Origin: Ascarosepion bandense
Taxonomy: Eukaryota > Mollusca > Cephalopoda > Sepiida > Sepiidae
DNA length: 64,000 bases
Assembly: GCA_037127315.1 (NCBI GenBank)
Contig: JBBBDQ010001939.1
Coordinates: 520,501 to 584,500, forward strand
Reading direction: 5' to 3'
Every line of letters begins with the position of its first letter. The stretch's first letter is position 1. Below the pieces are notes generated by a model that had not been told where the DNA came from, did not search any database, and saw nothing but the letters and a program-made list of their open reading frames with translations. Positions 35,636-47,471 of this stretch are shown here, in pieces. Made by a program: the position numbers and the translations under genes.

Positions 35636-36879
35636 ACACATCACTCAATAAATCCCAGGCCTAACTAATAAAACAACTTTTAGGCAAAATTCAACTATTC
35701 ATCAACATAGTCTCCTTCTAGGATGATACACTGATTCCAATGCTTCTCTAACAATTTGATGCTTTTTTTGTAAAATGATTTGTCTTTGGCCTCAAAATAC
35801 ACCTAAGTTTCCAATATCACTTCTTCATTGGAGCCAAATCTCTTTCTGGAGCATTCTTTTGAAATCTGCAAACAGCCAGTAGACACTGGGGGCCAGACCT
35901 AGAGAATAGGGTGGATGTGGAAGTAATTCAAAGTGCAATTCATGTAGTTTTGCCATAATTGTGATCAACTTGTGACATGGTGCGTTGTCTTGGTGAAAGA
36001 TCACTTTTTCTTCTTCATTCATGGCCATCTTTTTTGCAATTTCTTTCTTCAAATAACCCATAATGCTATAAAATATTTGCTATTGATGGTTCTTCCTTTC
36101 TCAATGTAATCGATGAACAAAATACCTTGCGCATCCCAAAGTACGGAGACAGAAATCTTGCCTGCTAATGTTTACGTTTTTGGTCACTTTGGATGGCTTT
36201 CACCTGTTGACTGCTGATTTGACTCTGGAGTGAAGTGGTGGCTCAATGTTTCATCCATTGTCACATATTTACACAAAAACTCCTTGTGTTGAAACAACGC
36301 TTTGAATTGTCGGCACGTTTTTGATCGACTGTGAGCAAATGCAGCACCCACTTTGTACACGACTTTCTCCTTGACAAATGTTCATGCAAAATAGTGAATA
36401 TACTGCCTTCTGATATGTTCAACTCCCCTGCTATCTCGAAACTTCAATTTATAATCTGCCAAAATGAGTTTGAAGATTTTTTTTCCATGTTTTTTGGGAC
36501 AGCTGCTGATTTTGGGTGACCTGAGTGTCCAGCATCATTTGTGTCTATACAACTACATTTAAAGTCAGCATACCACCTCTTAACCATTGTTCTGATGGAG
36601 CAGAGTTCGAATAACATTTATCAAGCCATTGCTTTGCTTGAACAATATTTTTTTCCTATAAAAAAGCAATGCTTTATCAACACAGGACATTCAGATTTTT
36701 CCATTGTTTTGAAAATTTACAACAGTAGCTTCACTTAAACTAATTTGTAAACTAATAATCCAATTGAGCCCAAATTTTGTCATGTGCTATTTGAAGGTTA
36801 TTACTTCATAAAAATCATATGGATTTTTTATTAGGGGCACCATCTATATGTCAGGTCTGGGACTTATTGAGTGATGTGT
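35636..36879 (-). mobile_element. mariner transposon, near full length, inactive
   Basis: Inverted termini acacatcactcaataa...tccca (35636 on) and its complement ending 36879 are flanked by TA on both sides (35634-35635, 36880-36881). Length is 1244 bp, usual for mariner. The - strand carries transposase fragments: VIFHQDNAPCHK holds the second catalytic Asp, followed by HELHFELLPHPPYSLGLAPS. In intact mariners the last box reads PDLAPSDY; here the third catalytic Asp region reads GLAPSVY, so the active site is broken. The remaining frame (36060-36740) has shifts. It lies in a MAP9 intron. Confidence 0.9.
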
Positions 36880-37958
36880 TAATTCTACCATTACTCTGTG
36901 CAGTGAATCTTGTTGGCATATCTGGACTAGTTCTATACATCTTTGGATTTTTGACAAAAGTCTAATTATCAGTCCTGACCTGCATCTCAGGTTCAATCAC
37001 TTTTTCAACTGCAGTAATGTGGCTTTTTCTCTCTCTCTTTGTTTTGTTTTGTTTTGTTTTTTTCTATTAAGACTTTCATAACAATTGTTCTAATAAATTT
37101 TTTTTTTTTGTACTTTGACTTTATGAATTTAAGCATAGAACTAGATTAGCAACTAGGTCACATCATTGTACAAATGAAATGTTCTATTCTAATAGTTTCT
37201 TCTCTCACCTGTGGAACTCTTCCAGCTTTTTGTTTTCCTGACAACTACAATCTTCAAAAATTTAAATGCAGCATCAATTGTCGTCATCTGTTCTTTTAGT
37301 GTATATTATACTCACTAACTCAATTCACTCTCAGCAACTATTTGCATCTTAGTGGCATTGTTGCCTTCCTTGGTGGGAAATGATTTTTTTTAAAAGTTTA
37401 AATATAATGGGACTTTGACAATCCAACTGCAAAAAAGCTAAGATTTTAAAGGCTTTTTACATCAAAAGATGGCAACCATCATCAATAAAATTTGTTCAAT
37501 CGCAGTAAATACATGTTAAATGCCTTTGAATTTTAAAGTGATGCTAAAATCTCTTCTACTACCATTCACATTTATTTAAAACTCCAGACTATTAACAACA
37601 TAAATGTTCTGTTGACTAAATCTTATCTTTTTATCTTGAAAATAACCAATCTTAGTTGAAAGTACTCAGAATATTATACACAATGTTGGCAAATTCCTCT
37701 GTTGCATAAAACAACAGGAGAAACTCACCAAGAGGCTTAACAGACATCTTGTGTCTGTTCTATTCACTAAGAAATAACTACATATCAAGTGAAATTTATT
37801 TTTGCTTTCATGACCCTAGAGTGTGATTGTTACCTATTTTTTTATCTGGATTTAGCTTGTAAAATTTAGAACCTTTTCTCTATTTAATAAGTATAAAGAC
37901 AATTTGATGCATTAATTATGAATGTAGCAAAAGAAGCAATAAAATCAACTTGTCAAAC
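36880..37958. other. Intron of the MAP9-like gene
   Basis: AT-rich, with a gttttgtttt run near 37043. Nothing else recognised. Confidence 0.65.
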
Positions 37959-38120
37959 CTTTGCTGCTTGTTGTTTTTTCTCCAGTGTTTCTTGTAATTT
38001 TTCAATTTCTTCTTCTTTCTTTGTCTTTTCTGTTTTCAATTTCTGCTTCAATATTGGTTTTTTCTGTTTCTTCCAGCTTTCAAAAGAAGCAGCAGCATCT
38101 TTTCTCTTATCTTCTAATTC
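37959..38120 (-). CDS. MAP9: MAP9-like, exon with second W-K unit
   Basis: 162 nt, exactly 54 codons, phase 0 at both ends, acceptor tctttaag, donor gtttga. It contains AASFESWKKQKKPILKQK followed by a charged helix (EEEIEKLQETLEKKQQAAK). The ASFESWK string closely follows the vertebrate MAP9 unit. Confidence 0.86.
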
Positions 38121-39133
38121 CTTAAAGAATTCAACAAAAATTAACTTTAAAAAATGACAAGAACATTAGCGCAACAAAAGTGTTTTCACAATTTTCATTT
38201 AAAACATTTCTCCAACTTGAAAATTAATACTGATTTAAATGAACTAACTTAAAGACTTGTACTTTTTTTTTCTCTATGTAAAAAAACAAGCAAACAAACA
38301 AAATAACAGGGTCACTCGAAGACAATGATATCAGTCCCTGTAATTTAAATAAAATACTTTGGTCAAATTCTACATATGTGGCCTTGGGCAAGTTATATTC
38401 AGAATCCACTCCAAAAGTTTGAAGAATTTGAACAACACATTCAAAATGAATGTAGCACTGACATTTAACACTATTTATGAGCAGTAATGGCTGACAAGGA
38501 TCTACTTTAAAAGAGATTGTGGAAGCCAAAAGTGTTAAGGTAAGTACATTTTCTATTTTGTGGTCAAGTTATATGAACTTTGGTTAATACATTGTACAGA
38601 CACAATTCACAAGATGAATGTTATCAACTACTACAAAATATACCTTATATTATTTCAGTTGATAGAGTAATTCATTTGTTTCAAGCTATAATAATGGTTG
38701 CCTACTTGTTTCCAAGTACACTTATTACCTGGCTAGCTAAACCCATGTTGTAGATGCCCATTCTGACATGTGTTTCTTCAAACTTGTGATTTATATTGAA
38801 ACTATCTAGAGCAGGTATTACAGTGTCTTGGAGAGAATGTATTATCTAATGTGATCAAAAATTGAACAAGACCGGTACACTCAGGCCTTTGTTCACATTG
38901 AATTGTAACTAAATGCTAACAACTATCAACAGCTTTGTCTATCCAGTTTCACTTATAAGGTTTATTGAGTCAACTGATAGTAAGGTATGCTGGGATTGTC
39001 TCCCCAGGACAATATCAAGAAGTCACCTTCCTAACAAATTGATCATGTAACTGAGAAAGAGTTTATTAAAATAAATTCATAAAATGTTGACTGAATATTG
39101 ACTTAGGTAATAATTTGAAAAGAAGATACTGAC

Positions 39134-39326
39134 TTTTTTCTTTTTTTCTTCATCTTCAATTTTCTTTTTCTTATGTTGTTTCATTAGTTTATCTTTTTGG
39201 GTCTTCCAGTCTTCAAAAATCTCCTCCCGCAGCAGTTTTGTATCCAACATCTCTGCAGACTTGGTTTCAAGATTCTTTGCTGTTATTCTAGAAGTTGGTT
39301 TTGGTTTCAAAATTTTTTTGTTTGAA
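39134..39326 (-). CDS. MAP9: MAP9-like, exon with first W-K coiled-coil unit
   Basis: The acceptor gtttttgtag and donor gtcagt bound 193 nt. It reads NKKILKPKPTSRITAKN, then EEIFEDWKTQKDKLMKQHKK and an E/K-rich end. F-x-x-WK-x-x-K-D is the repeating unit of the MAP9 C-terminal half. Ends in phase 0. Confidence 0.85.
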
Positions 39327-39952
39327 CTACAAAAACAATCAATAAAAGCACAGATCAGGGAGGGAAGAAAAAAAATCATAAAATTGTTCATAATATTGCT
39401 ATACAAAAAGAATTATTAGTATCTTTCTAATCTCCACCAGGTTTACTTGCCAAAGACACCACTTTCCGGCTTTCAATCAAGATATGTGGAGGAAACTGGT
39501 CAAGTGCTCAGCTGCTCAACAACCCTACAACCAAATCCTGGCCTGGGACTACTACTGCTGCTCTTACTACTACTACTATTAATGACAACAATCTCTAATA
39601 CTTTTTTATAAAGCAAAGGAACTAATAAATTGAGAGTTTAGGTTATGACTTTCAAATTATTTATACTTTACATAAACAATGGCATATATTTTATCTCGTG
39701 ATGTATCCATTGGTGAAACATGTCAAAGTAGAAAGTTTCAATTGTCTTATGCATTTACTATATGTTTGTTGGATTGTAATGCACAAAACATATTTAATAA
39801 AAGAAAGTTTAAACATCAGGACTGCTGCTCAGAGAAATTAGAAGGTAAGATATAAAGTAAATAATAAAGATTCATCAAGTAAAAATAATGAAAGAGGTAA
39901 GATTTTACAAGTACAAGCAACTTAGAAGAGAGAATTTACATTAAAATAAATG

Positions 39953-40475
39953 CAAGAACTGATCAAAACGTATTGGGACTGTTGTTATGGTAATAGAGCT
40001 AAAGTACACAGAGGGAAGCCATTTGGTTAAGATTGACCTTAAAATCTGTCATGTATACACAATAATTTGTAATATTCTTGTTCACTTTAGTTTATAGCAG
40101 TGCTTGGAAGGAAAGTGGTCATCTCCCAACCCCATAGGTTCCATCATTGAGCTTTGCTAGTGCAGCAGTTCCCAAGCACAACATACTCAGGTCTGAAATT
40201 CATGCTATTCATTGGATCTTGCCCCTTGTAACCTTTTCCTCTTCAAAATCTCACTTAAAAGGAACAAGACAAGGAAATCTAAAAAAATGTGACATGCAGC
40301 TGCTTGCTATCTCAAAAAAAGAGTCCCAGGAATATTACCGTCAGTGGAAATGATGCAGGATAAAGTGTCTAGCTTCAAAAGGGGACTAATTTTGAAAGAG
40401 ATTAAATTCTAAATTGATATGTGTTGTAGTTTTCTTTTTATAGCACCAGTCCCAATACTTTTTAATCAGACCTTG
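39953..40475. mobile_element. MITE-like element with about 35 bp terminal inverted repeats
   Basis: The left end caagaactgatcaaaacgta then ttgggactg is the complement of the right end cagtcccaatactttttaat then cagaccttg. The termini resemble those of mariner-type elements (ggtctgat.aaaaagta..gggact). The 523 bp interior has no transposase, suggesting a non-autonomous derivative. Confidence 0.78.
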
Positions 40476-41531
40476 TATAGATCCATTGTTTTAAATATAT
40501 TATTCATGATGGGGTCTCGTAATACTTGAACTGGAAAAGTTAAAGGATATGAACAGGCACACACAGAGATAGAAGTTAACAATTGACATTATTTTATTGG
40601 TTGGCCAATCATGGTTTGACTAATCCCAAATTTTTGGGAAGAAAAATTAAGTTTGTCAGAATTGAGTTTCTGGACCACAGTGAGTAAAGATCTAATAAAA
40701 ATCGTGGTCCTCAACCCTGGCTGATTCTCAGATTTTGGGCAGGAGACTGGAAATTTTGGTTATACTTCACAATTTCAAAGCCAGTTTATAACTAATAAAT
40801 CTATTATTTTTATATAAATATGTCATGCAGTCTCCTTGTTGCAACAGCATAACAAGAAAGTTGTCAGAAAGATCTACAATACCAGTCCAACTCTGGTCAT
40901 CACTATCAACAACTATGATTAATATAATCAGCACTGCAAGATGCCACTTGCTACTATGACCAGAATCTGATTCAGTGTTTTATCAAGTCCTGAGGTGAAC
41001 CCCACTTCATCATTGTTTATATTGTTACATCTGATTGTCATTGACAAGGATAAGTTCAACCAAGTGGTAAACTAATGACCCCTTCTCCCCACTGCCAGAC
41101 TGATCACTTTGTTATATTTGTTGTCTTGTACGAAGAAAGAGAAACTCCCATAAGTTCAAAATCATTCACCACAGTTTATATCACTATAATGACACAGTCC
41201 AAGAAAGTATACATCAACATTCAAATTTAGTGACTACAAAATCCCACTCATGGCAAATTTGATAATTTGATAATTGGATAAAGGTTTATTATAGCAAAAA
41301 CAATTTCTCTATTGAATTAATGAGTAACACATACTGTATGAAAACTATAAAGATGTGTGATCTTGTTTGCATTCATAGCAGCATGTATATGGCTGACCCT
41401 AATGGATATGGTCTTTTTTCTTTCAAAATAAATGCCTGGTCAATCAGTCACATTAAAAATGTTTATTAGTAATTATAAATATTAATAATAAAGATAACAA
41501 TTATATTAATTGTAGCTAGAAGACAACTTGC
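40476..41531. other. Intron of the MAP9-like gene
   Basis: No open frame or element recognised. Confidence 0.6.
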
Positions 41532-41657
41532 CTGTTAGTGGTTTTATCAATTTCCTGTGAGAAAAGTTCTGTGTGTGATTTCTGAAAATCCTCCACCTGC
41601 TTGATTGCTTCTTCATAAACTTGTCTTTCAGTCTTTACTTTGCTATTCTCAGGTGTC
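41532..41657 (-). CDS. MAP9: MAP9-like, exon with GC donor
   Basis: 126 nt: TPENSKVKTERQVYEEAI, then KQVEDFQKSHTELFSQEIDK. The acceptor is ttactcaag. The donor is gcaagt, not gt. The GC donor is supported because it lets AG join the T of the next exon to form Ser and keeps the frame open. The R-x-x-V-Y-E-E-x-I start of the coiled coil resembles the corresponding place in vertebrate MAP9. Confidence 0.8.
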
Positions 41658-42091
41658 CTTGAGTAAATAGGAAAAAAAAAAAAGCAAGATAACTTGGTAA
41701 CAATTAAAACCTGTCAAAGATGGAAACAGAAGTAAGATGAAAAAGCAACATACAAAACTTCATTTCCCTGCCAAAGACAAGATATCCCTTCTTAAAAGAT
41801 TAGCTTATTCTCTTCTATAAAATGGCAGCATCTTGTACAATAAAATTTGTGTATTTACTTTGGTGATATGTCAGCTTGCTTTCTGTTTCATGTGTAAATC
41901 ACTTTTAAAATATTTCATACATGTTTAAATTATAAAAATATTTTTTTCACATTTATTAGATATTCTGTTGAATGTAGTAGTTAATTTGCATGAAAATAAA
42001 GACATTTTAAAAACAATGAAGCCTTATTATTTTCATTGTTTTTTTTTACAAGGAAAAACTAAGATAATGATTGCTCAGTAATTTCAAGTAA

Positions 42092-43207
42092 TCTAAGGTT
42101 GTCAGAAACACATGCAAAAAATTGAAATTTTACTTGCAAAAACAACAAAAATTATTGCTCAAAATAAAGACCATCATTTTCCAAGACTTTCTGCTATCAA
42201 TTTGCAAGCTTTTGGATCTGGTCAAAGTACTATTCAGCCGGCTTCGAATCAAAGAATTCTTGACACGCTTCCTCGACTTCATCAAACGAGTCGAATCGGC
42301 GGCCTTTCAAAAAGTGTTGCATTGAGTGGAAAAGGCCGTAATCTGATGGAGCACAGTTAAGACTAGGCTGAATGTGGCAGAACCTCAATGCCATCCAGCT
42401 TAAAATTGTCTTTGGCCTTCCTGGCGGTGTGTGGCTTGGCATTGTCCTGCTGCATCAAAGTGTGCTTTCGGTTGATCAGAGCTGGGTACTTTTGCTTCAA
42501 CTTTTTGTAGACCCGCTCAACTTGCTGACAGTAAAGTTCGGCACTGATGGCACGACCATTTGAAACCAACTCAAAATGCACGATTCCTTCAAATTTCCAC
42601 CAAGCGCACAACATGACTTTCTTGTTGAATTGATCTTGTTTTGGAACTGACGGGTGTCTCTTGTCCTTTCTGAACTCATCGCTTGTCTCGGTTGTGCTGG
42701 ACCAGATAGATTCATTTCTTGTCGGATGTCACAATTTCAACTCATCTGTTGGCTTTTGCTTCTGTGAGTTTGTGTGGATCTTGGCGCGGCTTTTTCTGAA
42801 CAAAATCAAGTTGCTTCAAATGTTGGTGAATTGTTGATTTGCCAACTCCAAGCTCATCAGCCAATTCTCGAATGCTCAATGCAGGCACAATGTCCAACCT
42901 GGTTTGCAAGTCTCCATCATCCAACATTAACAGCCGTCCCAAACAAGGCTTATCTTCAAGACTCATGTCACCAGAATCGAAACGCTTGTACCACTTTGAG
43001 ATCATCGCATATGCAATTGTTCCTTCACCTTTGGCAACACAAATCTCTTCTGCAGCTTTTCTGGTTGAAAGACCTCGCTTTCAGCAGCTCAATTTTATCA
43101 ATTTCAATCTTGAATACAAAGATGAAGATCACTATAACAATATAAATGCAAAATTGCATAAAAATTCAATTTTTCGCAAGTGTTTACGAACTTTTGGGAC
43201 AACCTAA
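42092..43207 (-). mobile_element. mariner transposon, inactive
   Basis: The right end gggacaacctaa followed by TA and the left end aaggttgtc...aaaattgaaattttact form inverted termini of the TTAGGTTGTCCCAAAAGT type. The - strand transposase is in pieces: a helix-turn-helix part (MISKWYKRFDSGDMSLEDKP; LSIRELADELGVGKSTIHQH; 43005-42742), a middle part (42715-42497) and a catalytic part (LCAWWKFEGIVHFE; MQQDNAKPHTA; 42614-42363), followed by the FDEVEEACQEFFDSKP end. At least two frameshifts separate them. Length about 1.1 kb. It abuts the direct repeat at 43208. Confidence 0.9.
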
Positions 43208-43525
43208 TAAAAATCTTTCAGTGACCAGCCAAGACTGATGATGAATGAGACTGTACTATAAACAGGGTTGAAAATAAGGATTTCTTTGTGAATGAAGAAT
43301 TTATTTAATGACCCTAAGAAGAAACAAGTGAGATATCTGGCCGGGGACCAGGGTTTTTCTTGCATAGGAGAAAATTTGAAATAATAAGAAGTTAATTAAA
43401 ATAAATGCAACCTGAGAGTGACAAGTCAAATCAGTTGAAAGAGAACTTGTTGGTAGTGGGAAGAGGTGGAAAATTTATACATGCCTTTGATGAGTATTGG
43501 TGTGATATACCAATGAAGAAAGGAA
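43208..43525 (+). repeat. Direct repeat, copy 1: LTR/leader of Gypsy-type element
   Basis: About 320 bp similar throughout to 49475-49840. It includes gactgtactataaacagg (TATA-like), the block ggaccagggtttttcttgc, and the start of a coding part (TTGGTGTGATATACCAATGAA). It precedes the pol region, so it is the 5' LTR and/or leader. Confidence 0.75.
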
Positions 43526-44741
43526 GGAAGTTGATTTGGGCAGATCGATGCTGCTCACGGAAAGGAAAAAACCCCAAATTGAAAAAGATAATTAATCTTC
43601 TGAAGCTCTGAATCACCATGGAACTTCCCCATAGTGGTGGTAGATAAAAAAGATGGTGAACACAGGTTTTGTATCGATTTTAGCAAATTGAACACCATCT
43701 CTAAGCACTTAGTGGTGTCCCTGCCATTAATAGATGACATATTGCCTTTGTTAGGGAAGGCTAAATACTTCTCCACTATAGATCAAAGATCAGAGTACTG
43801 GCAGGTAGTCCTCAATGTGACTGATAGGGAGAAGGTTGCATTTGCATGTTACATGGACTTATTTCAATTCCAGGTGATGCCATTTGGTTTGGCAAATGCC
43901 CTGGGTATATTTCAGCTGCTGATGTCCATAGTGTTAAGCTGAGCAGAAAACTTCACTATAGCCTATCTGGATGACATTCTGATGTTCTCAGAAATGTCAG
44001 AACAACATTTTGACCACTTGAACCAGGTTTTGGGTCAATTGAGGAGACATGGCCTAAAACTAAAACTGTCAAAGTGCCAGTTTATGAGAGAGGAAACTAA
44101 ATACCAAGGTTTTGTGATAAACAAAAAAGGGATTAAGCCTGACTTAGATAAAGTAGAAGTGATCAGAGAAATGTCAGAGTCAAAGATAGTGAGACAAGTA
44201 AGAGGATTCATAGGGGCTATAGGTTACTATAGGTGCTTCATCCTGGCATTTTTCAAGATTGGTAACCCCTCTAATAGCATTGACCAAAAAGTATGCCAGG
44301 TTTAAGTGAATGAAAGACTGCCAGAAAGTGTTTGACTGCCTGAAGGAGCAGTTGACTATGATTCCCTTGTTGACATATCCAGATCTCAGCAAGCCTATGG
44401 TCCTCTACACAGATGCTAGCTAGCAGTGTATAAGAGCAATCCTTACCCAACCATACCTGGATAAACATGGTCCAGTGCCAGGTATACTGGAAGAAGTACT
44501 GGTATATTTTCTGTCACACAAGTTCTCAGTGACGCAACAGAGATGGCCGGTGATAAAGAGAGAAGCATATGTCATTATGTACACTTTACAAAAGTTAGAT
44601 TACTACTTAAGTGGGGGCGGTCTTTACTATCAAAACTGACCATAAGCCATTCTAGTACTGTTTTGGAGTTTTTTTTGCAGTGGAGGCTAGTATTTGTGTT
44701 AAAATCGGTCCTAATAGGTTTGATGTACAAAACGTTAGGAA

Positions 44742-45105
44742 ATATTGGAGTAGATAGACTAAATTATCGCCCGGTTCACACTCCACCCACGTCTATTGAA
44801 CAGGTGAAGAGGCTCATCCCTTGTTTCCTGTTTAGGATGTGGCTTCCGGCTTTCTCTTTTCCAATCTTTTTCACTCATTTCTTTTTTTTTTTTTTTCAAT
44901 TGGAGTAGATAGACTAAACTATCGCCCGGTTCACACTCCACCCACGTCTATTGAACAGGTGAAGAGGCTCATCCCTTGTTTCCTGTTTAGGATGTGGTTT
45001 CCGGCTTTCTCTTTTCCAATCTTTTCACTCTTATGTAGCCCCCTGCACATCAGTGGCGTTACTGCCTTGCTCAGGGTGATATGATTAAAAAAAAAACAAA
45101 AAAAA
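44742..45105 (+). mobile_element. SINE with duplicated head and A-rich tail, inserted in the 3' LTR
   Basis: Splits the 191 bp LTR after ttagga and ends in an A-rich tail (45087-45107). A roughly 135 bp part (44743-44878) is repeated at 44902-45036 with few differences. The 3' part, tagccccctgcacatcagtg then cgttactgccttgctcaggg, is the complement of the block found at 13946, 53560 and 63982. Confidence 0.78.
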
Positions 45106-45871
45106 AACTTGATATAATATGTATTATGAAGTGTAATCTTGCCTGGTCGCTGACTACTCTCGTATTTGACTGTCATCTACTATTGTCCAACATTGACTGA
45201 CCTTCGTTCCTCTTACTACTCCTACTTAAATTAGGTGGGAGAGTCTATTCACTATAGAATAGGTGTGTTTCACCATAACACCCCCCTCTTTAGAACTTTA
45301 CTTCATAGGAGTAAAACAGTTTTCTTTATTTTTTTAAATTTTTTACAGGAAATATGAAGAAAAGAAAAAAAACAAAAAACACTTAATTTTTTTAGTAACA
45401 TCATATTGCATCACCTACATTTTGGATCCACTTTTAAATGATTAGTTGCTTTTCTTTTCCTCCTGGATCAGTGTAAAATCGTTGCTGGCATTGGTAGATG
45501 AAACGTATCGAAAATCACCTCCATAAATGTTTCTTCCACGGGACCGTTGTCAACCACATCTGAAGAGCTTCGTCTGATCTGGTTAATGTGCCGTCTGCAC
45601 ATGAACTTTTCGCCTTTCACCAAGTACATCATATTGCCAATTCGCTTTTCTATTTTTGCAATCTCCCAGAATGATTTATTCTGTTTGTAGACCTTAAAGT
45701 ATACTTTTTCACCAGGAATGTATTTTTTTTACTTGAATAAATTTTTTTCTACCTGGCTTTGTCTTTTTTGGTAGCAATTTGTCGAAGACAGATCTTACCC
45801 GACATGCGAACATCACCTCAGCTGGCGATTGTGAGGATGGTGTTCCGTTATTTGGAGTAATTCTGTATACC

Positions 45872-46062
45872 TGTACAAAACGTTAGGAACTTGATATAAT
45901 ATGTATTATGCAGTGTAATCTTGCCAGGTCGCTGACTACTTGCGTATTCGATTGTCAACTACTATTGTCCAACATTGACTGACCCTCGTTTCTCTTACTA
46001 CTCCTACTCAAATTAGGTGGGAGAGTCTATTCACTATAGATTAGGTGTGTTTCACCATAACA
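45872..46062 (-). repeat. 5' LTR of the nested element
   Basis: 191 bp with TG...CA ends in - orientation. It differs from the other copy at roughly a dozen positions and is uninterrupted. Confidence 0.82.
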
Positions 46063-46991
46063 AGTAATTACTGGAGGCTAACTGGACAAACAAAAAGATC
46101 CAACAATGGGTTCTGAAATTGAGCAGATACAACTGCAAGATACAGTACCTGGCTGGAAGAGATAATACCTCTGCAGACCTACTCTCTAGGATACCAAAAC
46201 AGTTGGAGGCAGAATCTATGAGGGTGGAGCATGGGGTAGATGATAGGGCCTACCAAATAGGAGTGATCAACTTGAATAAGCTGAAAGACCGTTTTGTGTT
46301 AGAGATGAATGCAAAAGAAGCTATACAGAAGATGACTGATCCACATTGGATAGAAGAAATTGAGAAGGGTCAGGGAGACAGTGAGATAGCTGCCATAAGA
46401 GCAAAGGTAGATGCAAGAGAGACCTCTAAACATGCAATATATGAAGGGAGGCTAAATTATCTCTCAGGAAGAGATGAAGAAGTAAGGTTATATGTACCTA
46501 AGGATCTAAGGTTGAAAATATTAGAACAATGTCATGAAAAATTGGGACATATGGGGATTGGTAAACCTGTGACCTTGTAGGAAGAAATTATTGGCCTGGA
46601 CTATATAATGAGGTAACTGACTACATCGAAGGTTGCAAGGTAGAAGACAGAAGATGGTACCATTGGAAGGGATGGATGTCCCAAATTTTCCCTTTGAGAA
46701 GATGAGTATGTATGTATCAAAACCATAGAGGAGACCCCCTAGGAGCAATGTCTATATAGTGAGCTTTGTGGATTGGTTGACAAACTGGCCTGAGGTATAC
46801 GCTGTGCAGATAAGAAAACACAGACAGTAGCTGAATTAGTGATGTCAAGATTATAAGGTAAAAACTGGGAGAAGTAGAAAAGGATCAAAAAATCCTAGCT
46901 CAGGTGGCAAGAGAAAGCATATACATACTGAATGTGACAAGAATAGGGCAAATATTAATTAGTTATTTTTCAATATTTCTGAGATGAGGTA

Positions 46992-47471
46992 GTATTTACA
47001 CTATTTACATTATTCAGATTCCTAATCTCGGTTGCCATTTGTACGATGTTTCAGCTGTTGTACACTCCGGCTTTCTTCAGGAATTTTGAACCAAACCCTT
47101 TATTCTGATCACTGGGGTATCTCATTCTCATTCCTTGCGCAAAGCCTCTTTTGGTAGTCATTAAGAACAGTGGATGTTGGTTAGTTCTAGTGACTTGACC
47201 CAAAGTGTTGTGAGTTCAATACCAGACTACAACAGTGGTAAACAAGTAACTTAAAGAGTCAGGTTAGAGGGAGAAAACTCATGACTACCAAAAGAAGCTT
47301 TTGCACTAGGAATGAGAATGAGATACCTCAGTGATTGGAATAAAAGAAAGGGTTTGGTTTGAAATTCCTCGCAGAAATTCCTGAAAAAGGTCAGAGTGTA
47401 CAACGGATGAAATGTTGTACAAATGGCAACCAAGATGAGAACAATAGTCCAAATAATGTAAATAGTATCAA
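46992..47471. repeat. Large palindrome, 170-190 bp arms, Penelope-terminus-like
   Basis: 46992-47161 and 47281-47471 are diverged reverse complements (tttggtagtcat / atgactaccaaa at the inner ends; ctatttacattatt / aataatgtaaatag at the outer ends), with a 119 bp spacer. The arm sequence (ctgagat.aggt, tttacattatt, tttcagctgtt, ctttcttcagg) also matches the Penelope-like element terminus at 60370-60500. It interrupts the + strand retroelement. Confidence 0.85.

Larger units (their letters stand above)
44724..46062 (-). mobile_element. Internally deleted LTR element inserted in the Gypsy pol, minus orientation
   Basis: Two copies of a 191 bp LTR beginning tgttatggtg and ending gttttgtaca on the - strand: 46062-45872 (5') and 45280-44724 (3', split by a SINE). 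Next to the 3' LTR is a purine run (complement of 45281-45292), as expected for a polypurine tract. Between the LTRs only the end of an integrase remains (PNNGTPSSQSPAEVMF about 45835; SFWEIAKIEKRIGNMMYLVK about 45660; MCRRHINQIRR about 45600), so gag, protease, RT and most of the integrase are deleted. No clear target duplication was found. Confidence 0.82.
43526..46800 (+). pseudogene. Gypsy-type LTR element, degraded pol (RT, RNase H, integrase N-part), interrupted
   Basis: RT motifs: VVDKKDGEHRFCIDF (43634), STIDQRSEYWQV, FQVMPFGLANALGIFQ, and the catalytic box YLDDILMFSE (about 43965), after a stop. Then RNase H (YTDA about 44410; TDHKP about 44630). The frame is broken at about 44650 by another LTR element and resumes at 46065 (EANWTNKKIQQWVLKLSRYN; LAGRDNTSADLLSR). 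Next is an integrase zinc-finger segment (QCHEKLGHMGI, about 46530) and a piece of the integrase core (FVDWLTNWPEVYAV, about 46765). Several stops and frameshifts make it inactive. The order RT, RNase H, integrase is that of Gypsy/Metaviridae. Confidence 0.85.

Noticed and set aside
35636..36879. Whether this mariner could be active
   Set aside because: The third catalytic Asp region is changed and the frame is shifted in several places.
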